Shown: in pieces, positions 51,701 through 63,700 of the stretch
Numbering within the stretch: the first letter of the stretch is position 1
Layout of the letters: each line of letters opens with the position of its first letter
NCBI GenBank assembly: GCA_937951685.1
Contig: CALFBG010000004.1
Location: 1 to 64,000, forward strand
Length of the DNA stretch: 64,000 nt
Source: an uncultured Saprospiraceae bacterium
GTDB taxonomy: Bacteria; Bacteroidota; Bacteroidia; Chitinophagales; Saprospiraceae
Reading direction: 5' to 3'
The notes under the pieces: generated by a model
The model's database searches: none
The model's input: the letters and a program-made list of their open reading frames with translations, nothing else
Told to the model about the DNA's origin: nothing
Translations under genes and position numbers: made by a program

Positions 51701-54700
51701 TTATACTGTTCTAAATAAGCCTTAGTATCTTGATCCAACAATCCATGGAAAAGCATTCCTTCTTGCAATGGGCTCAATTTGTACAATCGACTAATTTGAG
51801 TTCCTCGAAGTCCCTTTTCCTCTTTTGTCGCTAAGAAATTATCTAACTCGTCCGTTGTAATCATCGCAGCCAAACCAAAATCAGAAGGCGTGTAAGTCGT
51901 TTCCGTTTTTGCACGACAGTGTTCAATTAAATCTGTCAATTCCTTTAAGAAACTAGTTGCTAATTTTTTGATCGTACTTGCTTCGTACTGAGTACTTGCG
52001 TAGCGCCAAGACAGGCTTAATTTCGCATCCGTAATTGCACCGATTAATTCTAGTTTATGACGAACTGGATAGTTGGCACTAATCACTTCTCCATAAGATT
52101 CTTCGGCAACGCCCAATTGAGTTTGATTCGCTAGAAGGTTATCTAACTGACCAAGGTAATTAAATACCAAATCCCAATTTCCAAGGTCGAGTTGCGTTCG
52201 TAGCTTTTCCTCGGTGTGCAAGTAGCGCAATGCGCCGTAGCCGATTCCTTTATTCGGAATAGCTCGTAATTGTTCTTTAACGGATTTAATTAGCTGCGAT
52301 GTTTCTCTTTCCGAGGCAGCCAATGTGAGTACTACGGGATAAATATTTGTAAACCAACCAACCGTATTACTTAAGTCGATCGTTTGAGCAATTTCTTCCC
52401 GTCCATGACCTTCTAAAGCAATTAAGACTTTGTGCTCGCCCGTCCAATTTGCAATTGTTGTAGACAGGGCTGTTAATAAGATATCATTAATTTCCGTCTG
52501 ATACGCAGCGGATACTTCTTGCAACAAAGCCGTTGTTAATTCTTCGTCTAAGTTTACGGTGTACTCTTCTACTTCCTGCGCGAGCACTTGCTCAACGCTA
52601 TGATCCGTTGGTAAAGGTTTTATCTCTGCTAATTGATTTTTCCAATAGCTTTGTTCTTCGACTAAAGGTCTAGCATTGGCATATTCCGTCAAAGCTACTA
52701 CCCACTGCCGATAGGAACTCGTTTTTACACCTAGCTCTATCGCTTCTCCTTTCGCCAGGACTTCGATACTATTGGTAACTTGATCCAATAAAATTCTCCA
52801 AGAAACGCCGTCAATCGCTAAGTGGTGAACGACGATAAACAAACGATTTCGTACTTCTGTTTCGGCCGTTTTCATCCAGATTACGCGAATGATTTCTCCC
52901 GTTTCAATATTTAACGATGCTTGGAATTTATTACAATGTGCTGTAATCGTGGTGGAAAGCTGCCCCGGCGCAACTTTCGTTAAATCAAGTTGTTCCAATT
53001 TGAAATTTGACTCGCCGTAAGCTTGCTGCCAAGTTGTTCCCTCTTTTTGATAGACAAAATTTAATGCATCGTGCTGCGCTACGATTGCTTGGAAAACTTT
53101 TTCTAAATCTTCTATTGGAATCGCTTTGTCAATATCTAATAAAACTGCTTGATTGAAATGTCCCATTGCGGGGTATTCATTTTCAAAGAACCATTTTTGG
53201 ATCGGTGCTAATGCAACTTCTCCCGACAAAGTGCCTTGTTCAGCGAGGAAAGTATGCGCAGTAGATTCAATAATTTCAGCTAAAGCAGTAATGGTTTGAT
53301 GATCAAACACATCTCTTGGTTTCAATTGATACCCAAATCGCTTCGCGCGACTCACCAACTGAATTGTGATGATAGAATCTCCCCCTAGCTCGAAAAAATT
53401 ATCTTGCGTCCCTACTTTTTCTACGTTTAGTAATTCACTCCAAATCTTCGCCAAATCCTTTTCGATGGTCGTACTTGGTGCTACAAAATTATCTTTTATC
53501 ATGGATGCCACATCTGGACTTGGCAAACGCTTTTTATCTACTTTTCCATTTTTATTTAGTGGCAAAGTTTCCATCGGGATTAACAAACTTGGTACCATGT
53601 AGGCTGGTAACGCTTCCGCCAAATATGCCTGGATACCCGCCTTATCAAATGCTGTTTCTCCCACGATATAAGCGACAAGTCGTTTGTGTCCATTGTTTTC
53701 AACATCTACGACTACAACTCCTTGCTTCACCAAACCACAACGATTCAGTACCGTTTCAATTTCCCCCAATTCAATTCGATACCCTCTAATTTTCACTTGA
53801 TCATCCACTCGACCTAAATAAACTAAATTACCATCCGGCAACCAGCGCGCTAAATCTCCCGTCCGATAAATTCTATCACCTTCTTTCTTACTAAAAGGAT
53901 GCGGGAGGAATTTCTCAGCACTCAAGCTTGGTCGATTGAGATAAGCCCGTGCGAGGACTTCCCCACCTACGCACAATTCACCACTAGCTCCTAGAGGCAC
54001 TAATTGTGATGCTTGATCCAACAAATAGACCCTTGCATTCGCGATCGGTCGACCAATTAAGATTGGAGTATTAAGGGCTGTTGGTAGTTCATAAACCGTA
54101 CAACCAATTGTAGCTTCCGTCGGACCGTATTCATTAAAAATACGCATCGTTGGGTTGATAGCTCGTAGTCGCGCTACCTGCGAAGCTTCCAATTGATCTC
54201 CGCCTAGAATAGCAATTTTTATTCCTGCGTTTGGTAAGGTTGCTAAAATACTAGCGTGAGCAGGTGTTAATTTTATTGCATTAACAACTTCACTTTGCAG
54301 TATTTTTTCGAGTACGCCGTCAATTTCTTTTCCGTTTTCAATACTCAATGTTCCTCCTGTCAGCAAGGTTAAGAAAATACTTGTTTGGGTCAAATCAAAA
54401 GACATTGACGTGAAGAGTGGGAAATTAAATTGTGGCAAATCTTTACCATATTTTTCAAACCCAAAATTGAGGTAATTTAGTAAACTACCATGTTCGATCA
54501 TGACGCCCTTGGGCTGTCCAGTAGAACCCGAAGTATAAATCACGTAAGCTAACTGCGATAAATTTATCGTTGGTAAATCTATTAATTCCGTTGTTGCACT
54601 TGCTTCTTCTAATTGGATATCAATAGAGAAGATAGGCAACTGAAATTCGATGACATCAAACAAATGATCTGAATGAATAATTAACGTTTTGGCTTTTGTA

Positions 54701-57700
54701 TCTTCTAGTATAAATTGTTTCCGATCGGTAGGATAGGCAACATCAATCGGCACGTAAGCCGCTCCTGCTTTTAGAATTCCTAAAATTGCTATGATAGCCC
54801 AATCCGATTTATCCATCATGATAGCAACCAAATCATCAGCCTGAAGATCATGAGTAGTTTTCAGGTATTGTGCGAGTTGAGTTGCTTTTTCGTCAACCTC
54901 GGCGTAGCTTACTGTACGACCTTCGAATTGTAAAGCAGTTGCCGTTGGTGTTTTAACTGCTTGTGCGGTAAATAATTCAACAACCGTTTTATCTTTTGGA
55001 TAAGTAACAGCAGGAGCATTGAACCCTTCCAGTAATTGTGTTTCCTCTTCCGAACGTAGCATGGATAATGCACTAATCTTAGTCGTAGGATCAGCGACAA
55101 TCGCTGCCAGCAAATTCGTATAATGTCCCATCATGCGTTCAATTCGCGCGGGAGCAAATAAATCCGTACAATAAGTCATTTCAAAATCAATTCCCTCTGT
55201 CTCTTCCATTACGTTGAGTAAGAGTTCGTATTGTGCCGTTTTATAGTCAAAAGCGCGGTGGCTAAATGCTAAGTCAGCAGTTTCCAAACGAGGAACTTCA
55301 GGGTTATTATGAAATGAAAATAGTACTTGAAACAAAGGAGGACGACTTCGATCTCTTGTTGCTACGATTCGGTCTACTATTTTTTCGAAAGGCACTTCTT
55401 GGTGATCATAAGCCTCCAGAAGGTTTTGCTTCAAGCTTCCTAAGAAATGGGTGAAGCTTGGTGTATCCCTCATGTCACTTCTTAAAGCCAAGGTATTGAT
55501 AAAAAAGCCGATCAGTGGTTCAAGCTCTTGTTGTTTTCGGTTAGCGATTGGCGTACCGACACAAATATCATCTTGACCACTATAACGATACAATAAAACC
55601 TTAAACGCGGCGAATAAAAGCATGAAGTTAGTTACGCCTTCTTTTTTTGCTAAAACATTTAAGTCTTCTTTTAATTTTTTATCAATGCTAAATTGGTAAA
55701 CGGCTCCTTTCGTGCTTTGTAATGCTGGACGCTCAAAATCGATCGGCAGATTCAGTAAAGAAATCGCTTCTAATTTTGATTCCCAATATTTCAATTTTTG
55801 TTCTAAAATAGTTCCGTCTAAATATTCGCGTTCCCAAAGCGCATAATCTGCGTATTGGATCGTTAAGTCTGCCAAGTCAGGAACACGATTATTTAGTTGT
55901 GCATCGTAAATGGTTAATAGTTCATCCACCAAAATCGACTCGGACCAACCATCAGAAGCAATATGGTGTAAGACCAATACTAATTGATGTACTTCAGGCG
56001 CAAGGGTCAAAATTGTTGCCCGCAACATATGGTCTGTCGACAAATCAAAGGCTTGGTTAATCAGCTTCTCTATTTGTTCATCCAATGCTTTTTCTGTTCC
56101 CCCAAGTACTTCTGTTGTATCCAACTTCCACTGATTTTTAGGAAGAACAGACTGATAAGTCAAGCCATCTTTCGCTTCTAAAAATACCGTTCGTAATACT
56201 TCATGGCGATTAATTACCGTTTGTAAAGCATTTTCTAAAAGCTCAAAATTCAGGGCACCTTTAATTGTTAACACTACCGGCATATGATAATGCACACTGC
56301 CTTGCAGTTGATCAATAAACCACAATCGTTCTTGAGAGAAAGACATTGGAATATTTGCGGGTCGGGTTTGAGCCACAATTTTTGGTAACAATTGCCTTGT
56401 CGGCTGACTGGCCAATAATGTTGCTAAACTTGCAACCGTTGCTCCTTCGAAGAAATCCTTAATCGTAATTTCTTTTTGCAATTTTTGCCGCAAGGTAGCC
56501 ACTACTCTCGTTGCCAATAAGGAATGACCTCCCAGTTCAAAAAAGTCATCAAACACTCCAACTTCCGCTAGGGCTAAACGCTCTTTCCAAACTTCAACGA
56601 TTAAGCTTTCCAATTCGTTCCGAGGAGCTACATACGCCGTCGTAATCACGCTCGTGGTCTTGGGTTCTGGTAATGCTTTTTTATCAATTTTACCGTTTGG
56701 TGTCATTGGAAGTTGAGGCAAGCGAATGATCATCCCTGGCACCATGTAGATAGGCAACTTCGTTTTCAAGTAACTGCGTAAGGTTTCCTGAATGACTTGG
56801 TCATTCGTTTCCTCACTCGTTAAATAAGCAACTAAAATTTTAATTCCAGTAGCATCTTCTTTTGCGACGACCACACATTCTTTTACTAAACTAGCCTGCT
56901 GTAATACCGTTTCAATCTCTCCCAACTCAATTCGGTGACCTCTTACTTTTACTTGGTCATCCATTCTGCCTAGGCATTCAATTTCTCCGTTGGGCAACCA
57001 ACGCGCTAAGTCTCCCGTTCGATACAGACGCGCTTCCGGATCCGTTGAAAAAGGATTCGCTATGAACTTCTGTGCCGTTAATTCCGGGCGATTTAAATAA
57101 GCTTTCGCTAAACCATCTCCTGCAATGCATAACTCCCCGACAACACCTAATGGAACTAGGTTTTCCACGCTCACCTTCGTTGTTGCTGCTGCTGTTCGCA
57201 AAATATAAACCTGAGTATTCGCAATTGGCTTACCGATATTGATTCGCGTGACAGCACTTAGTTCTTTTGCGGTAGACCAAATTGTAGTTTCTGTAGGACC
57301 ATACAGGTTCCAAACTCTTTTTTGACCAAAACGAGTCAATGTATTTTTAAGTTTTTCCTTAATTGCTTCTCCACCAGAAAGAATAACAACTTCTTCTTCG
57401 TTGACCCATCCGCTATCTACTAATAATTGCCAAGTCGACGGTGTCGCTTGCATAAAACTAGGTCGATGCTTCGCAATCAATTCTTGGAGTAAGAAACCAT
57501 CCATCGCAGCAGCTCGACTTGCTAAAATAAGTTCTGCGCCGGTAAGCAATGGCATATATAATTCTAAATAAGCAATATCAAAACTGTAAGTCGTCACTGC
57601 GAGTAAGCGCTCTAATGCATCCCCAGTAGCGACACTTAATTGATTGATCATAGAAGATAAGAAATTGACCAATGCTTGATTGCCAATCATTACCCCTTTA

Positions 57701-60700
57701 GGATTTCCGGTAGAACCAGAGGTATAAATCGTGTAAACGATCCGATCTACTGATCTTGGGACAGCTGGCTTTTCTATAGAGGCAGTTGCAATCGCAGCGG
57801 CTTGTTCCTCTAGTAAAATTGCGGTTATGGCTTCCCGATCTCCGAGTAAATACGCCCGTTCTTTCGTCGTTATTAACCACTCCGTCGCCGTATCGTCTAA
57901 AATATAATGAATGCGATCCTCGGGATATGCAGGATCAATCGGTACATAACTAGCGCCCGCCTTTTGAATAGCTAAAATCGTAATTACCATTTCTAGCGAA
58001 CGATCTAAACAAACCGTTACTAAAGCATCTGGCTGAACGCCTTGCGTAATTAAGTAATTCGCCAATTGGTTAATTCTTTCCTCTAAGTCTTGGTAATTAA
58101 GGTTGATGCCCTCGAAAGATAGCGCAAGCTTAGTTGGCGTTTTTGCCACTTGTGCTTCAAACAAATCTACCAAAGTCTGATCCTGTGGATAAGTCGCCGC
58201 TGTATCATTGAAATTGACCAGTAATTGTTGTTGTTCCTCGGCGGGCAACATTTCGATTTGATCTAATTTTTGTGTTGGATGCTCCAGCACAGCAGATAGT
58301 AACAAACGATAATGTGCTGCCATTCTACGAATTGATGCTGCGGCAAATAAATCGGTGCAGTATTCTATTTCTACATTTATTCCTTCCGATGTTTCGGTAA
58401 GATTAAACGTTAGATCAAAGTTGGCGACATCGTGGTCAAATGCTTCCGCTTTCAACTGTAAGTCTCCTAATTCAAGCGTTGGAATTTCAGGATTATTTTG
58501 TAAGGTAAAAAGTACTTGAAACAAAGGCGTACGACTTCGATCTCTCTTTTTTACTAGTTGATCAACGATTTTCTCAAAAGGAACTTCTTGGTTTGCGTAT
58601 GCATCTAGCGTTGTTTCTTTTACGTCTGATAACAATTTAATAAAACTAGCCTGAGGATCAAGTTCCGTACGTAATGCTAAAGTGTTTAAGAAAAACCCGA
58701 TAAGTGGTTCAATCGCAGCTTGTGTACGATTCGTAATGGGCGTTCCCACACAAATGTCATCTTGCCCCGTGTACCGATAAAGCATCAATTTGAATCCTGC
58801 CAGCAAGGCCATAAATAAGCTTACGCCGTTGGCTTGTGCCAACGCTTTCATTTCTTTTAACAAGTCTCCATCCAACTGAAAATGCTCCGTTGCACCATTG
58901 AGTTGCTGCACCGAAGGTCGGTTAAAGTCCGTCGGTAAATTTAATGGACTTACTTGATGTAATTTATTCGTCCAGTAGCGTAATTTATGCGCTAAGACAT
59001 CTCCTGCTAGGTTTGTTTGTTGCCAAATCGCATAGTCTGCATACTGCACTGGCAGCTTCGTTAGTTTAGCTTGGCGGGCTTCGATCGACGCTTGATAAAG
59101 TTCGATCAATTCATTTACAAAAATAGAAAAAGACCAACCGTCTGCGACAATGTGGTGAACGACTAAAACTAAGGTTTCCGTAAACGCTGAAGTTTTAATT
59201 AACTGTGCGCGTAGTAAGTGATCTTTCGATAAATCGAAAGGTGTTTCAATGACTGTTTTCGTTAAAACGCCAAGATCTTTTCCAACACCATCTATCGTCT
59301 CTAACGTCCAGCGGTTTTGCTCTAATACTTTTTGGAAAGGCTGACCATCTATTTCATAAAAAACGGTTCGTAAAACTTCGTGTCGATTAATAATTGTTTG
59401 AAAAGCGTTACGCAAAATCGCTTGCTCAACTTTACCTTCAAAAGTTAAGACCATTGGCAAATGATAATGTAGACTTCCTTCTAATTGATCAATAAACCAA
59501 AGTCGTTCCTGTGCAAAAGATAAAGGAATCGCCTTGGGTCTTTCTGCTACGACTAAAGCGGGGAGTAAGATACTTGGTGCTAAACCGGTGATACAGTTTG
59601 CTAACGTCGCAATCGTTGGAAAGGCGAATAAGTGCTTAATTTCAATGCGCAAACTTAAGGCTTGTTCAATCGCTGAAATCACCCGAGTTGCTAATAAAGA
59701 ATGTCCTCCTAACTCAAAGAAGTTATCGTAAACACCGATCTGCTCTACTTGTAACAAATCGGACCAAATGGCAGCCAATTGTGTTTCCAAAGGATTGCGT
59801 GGTGCGACATAAACCTCCGTAGGAAGCATGGATGGATCGGGATGTGGTAATGCTTTTTTATCTATCTTACCGTTAGGTGTCAATGGCATTTCCGCTACTT
59901 CCATCATCAGATTAGGCACCATGTATTCGGGCAATCGCTCTTTTAAATAATCGCGAATTTCCGTTTGGGTTACCCTTTCTTGATCAGGATGTTTCGTAAA
60001 GTAAGCAACCAACATTTTTTCTCCTCCAGCAGTTTCCTTCGCGAGAACGACTACTTCTTTAAGCATGCGAGCTTGTTGTAAAATCACCTCAATTTCGCCC
60101 AATTCAATTCGGTAACCTCGAATCTTAACTTGTGTATCCATTCTTCCCAAGAAATCCAAGTTTCCATCGGGTAACCAACGCGCTAGATCTCCTGTGCGGT
60201 AAAACTTAGTAGTTGGTTTCAAATCAAATGGGTTCGGCAGGAATTTCTCTTCACTTAATTCTGGTCGATACAAATATCCCTTCGCCACACCAGCTCCGCT
60301 AAGACATAACTCTCCTTTAGCGCCCATTGGTAGCAAGTTCAGGTGTTGATCTACGATATAAGCTTGTGTGTTAACAATGGGTTTACCGATCCATACGGGT
60401 TCGTTTGCTTTCAGTTGATACATCGTACTGTAAGTAGTATCCTCCGATGGACCATATAAATTTCGCACAATGATGCGAGTTAAATCTAGTTGTTCTTGTA
60501 CATATACTGGAATAGGTTCTCCCGCTAAATTGATCAAATTAACCTTTGATAAATCTGCGTTCGCTTCCAACAAGTTTTTCATTACACTTGGGACAGTATT
60601 GAGCAGTATATCTTTTTCGGTAGTAAGATAATCTGTAATCTGCAAGCCAGATGCTAATAATCTAATTTTCTTTCCGGTACTTAAGGTATAAAATATTTCA

Positions 60701-63700
60701 AAAATAGAAAGATCAAAGCAGATAGAAGTTCCTGCAAAAACAACCTCGAAGTCGTCTTTACCGAACTCAAGATTTGACCAGTGTAAAAAGGCTGAGAGAT
60801 TACCGTGAGTAATCATCACTCCTTTGGGTTGTCCCGTTGAGCCCGAAGTATAAATAATATATGCCAAGTTATCTAAGCCCAACGCTATGCCAAGTGTCGC
60901 TTTTGATGCTTTTGCCACTTCCGTTGCCACTTCTTCCATCACGACACATGCTAATTGTGTTTGCGCTCCCAGCAAATCAACACTAGCTCGATTGCAAATC
61001 ACTACTTTCACTTTGGCGTCCGCCAAAATATAATCGATTCTTTCTTGTGGATAGTTAGGATCAATCGGTACATAAGCGTTACCAGACTTCAGTATCGCCA
61101 GCAAAGCAACGACCATTTCTACCGAACGATCCATACAGATTGCGATGAGTGTACCTTCTTGTTGCTTCTTGATACGCAGATAATGAGCTAACTGATTTGC
61201 TCGCTCGTTTAATTCCTCGTAAGACAAGGACGCTTGTCCAAAAGTAACCGCAACATTTGTCGGTACGGAAACTACTTGCGCTTCGAATAAATCTACTGCG
61301 GTCTTCACGGGTGGCAAGTCTACTTGCGTTTCATTAAAAGTATATAGTAGGGTTTCTTTCTCCGTTGCACCGAGCATTTCCAACTGTCCAATTCTAGTGC
61401 TTGGTTGTGTCGCTACGGCTTTTAGTAAGTTTTGGAAATGATCCTTCATGCGAGCAATAGTCGCTGGCAAGAAAAGATCTGTACAATATTCAATATCAAT
61501 CGCGAACAAGTCCGGCGTTTCTCTAACGTAAAGTACGAGGTCAAATTTAGAAACATCATAGCCTACCGTTTCCGTCGTCAAATTAAGACTGCCTAACTGT
61601 AGGCTCGGCACATCTGGCGTATTTTCGACGACAAACAAAACTTGGAATAAAGGCGTACGACTTAAATCTCTCGTGTTCGTAACCCGATCAACAATTTTTT
61701 CAAACGGTGCATCTTGGTAACGGTACGCATCTAGCGTCGTTGCTTTCACCGCCATCAATAAATCTTTGAAGCGAGGATTTTTACTTAAATCACTGCGCAG
61801 TGCCAAAGTATTTACAAGAAATCCAATGAGTGGCTCCATTTCTTCTTGCATCCGATTCGCGATCGGGGTACCGACACAGATATCATCTTGTCCGGTATAG
61901 CGATAAAGTAATACTTTAAAAATCGAGAGCAATAACATAAACCGAGTTGTATCGGTTTGTTTCGATACCAGATCTAGCTGTTTTCTAATCACAGGATCAA
62001 TTTCAAAACTCAGCGTGTCCCCACGTGTACTTTGAATGGCTGGTCGATCAAAATCCAAGGGTAAATCAAGCGGTTCGATTCCTGTTAATTTCGCTTGCCA
62101 GTAATCTAACATTTCTGTCAACAAATCCCCTTCCAGATATTTCCGCTGCCAGATGGCGTAATCTGCGTATTGGATGGGCAATGCGGGTAATACGGGCGCT
62201 CTTTTTTCTTTCGCCGCAGCGTATAGTTCAATTAACTCATTAATTAGTAGAGACTCGGACCATCCGTCCGCAGCGATGTGGTGCAAGACTGCGATCAGTA
62301 CGTGTTCCGTCGGCGAACATTTTACGAGTTGCGCACGCAACATATGGTCCGTTGAGAAATCAAATACTCGATTGATCTCTTCTTTAATGTAATCCTCAAG
62401 TGTCGTCTCTTCGAGTTGACCGACATATCCTAGTTCCCACTGATTGGGAGCTAAAATTACTTGGGAAGCTATTCCCGCTTCTTCTTTGAAAGTTGTCCGT
62501 AATACTTCGTGTCGATTGACGATTTCTTTAAAAGAATCTTCTAGTGCTAGTAGATCAATTTGCCCTTCCAACCTCAACACTACCGGCATATGGTAATTAG
62601 AACTTCCGCCCAATTTGTGAATAAACCACAAGCGTTCTTGTGCAAAAGAAAGTGGAATTTTTTCGCCCCGTTCTTGCACCGTAATTCTTGGAACGACCAG
62701 TCCTTTAACACCACTTTCTACGTGTTGTGCTAAGCTTTCAATCGTTTTGTGGATGAATAAATCTCGAATGTCTACTTCCGTTTCTAAAACTTTATTAATA
62801 GCCGACTTCACGCGCATTGCGAGTAGCGAATGTCCACCAATTTCAAAAAAATCTTGGTCTGCCCCAATTTCTTTTTGATCTAATACTTTTGACCAAATTT
62901 CATGAATTGCTTCTTCCGTTGGGGAATTACAAGGTTTTAAATTTCCTTCTCCTTGTGAAGGTGTCGCTTTTGCACGCTCCACTTCGTATAAATTCAGTAG
63001 ATTTTTTTCGTCTACTTTATCACTAAGATTTAATGGTATTTTTTCTAAAATAAAATACTCACTCGGTTGCATATAAGCTGGGAGCCCTTCTTGGCAAGTA
63101 GCCTGAATTTGTTGTTGAATTTCTTCTAAACCAATTAGCTCTGGCGTAAGGATTTCAACGAGCGGCTCCTCCCGATCTACTCTCATTGCGTAGATATTGT
63201 ATAAATCCGTTCCTACCAGTAAACTCTCCTGTTCAACGTGAAACTCAAAGCCTTTTCCAACTAATAATTTTTTCACTTCCGTTAAGCTTTTTCCATCGTC
63301 ATGTACTTCGATCACGATTTGCTTAATCTTATCCCAGTCTTGTGGATCAATTCCTGCTAAAACGTCAAGTTCACTACGCTCTACATCTATTTTCAGCAAG
63401 TCTATTTTTTGAATATTATTTTCTCGAATGACTTCCGAAAGACTAAGTAATTGACATTCATATTCTTCGTGGCTCATCGTTTTTTCCACAAGAATATCAA
63501 TATCTAAATGCTCACTCGCATCTTGGTTTTGCGCTTCGGTTAATTGTCGCTCCAATACGTTTCTCACATAATCCTTATCTGCTTCTAAGTCGCCATAACG
63601 ACCAGAAAGCATGGTATTTTCAGGATAGTGCATAAAGCTTACCTTTTGCCGTTTATCGGATAGTCCTGCTCGATAGGTTTTAATTTTAGAACTCGTTTCA

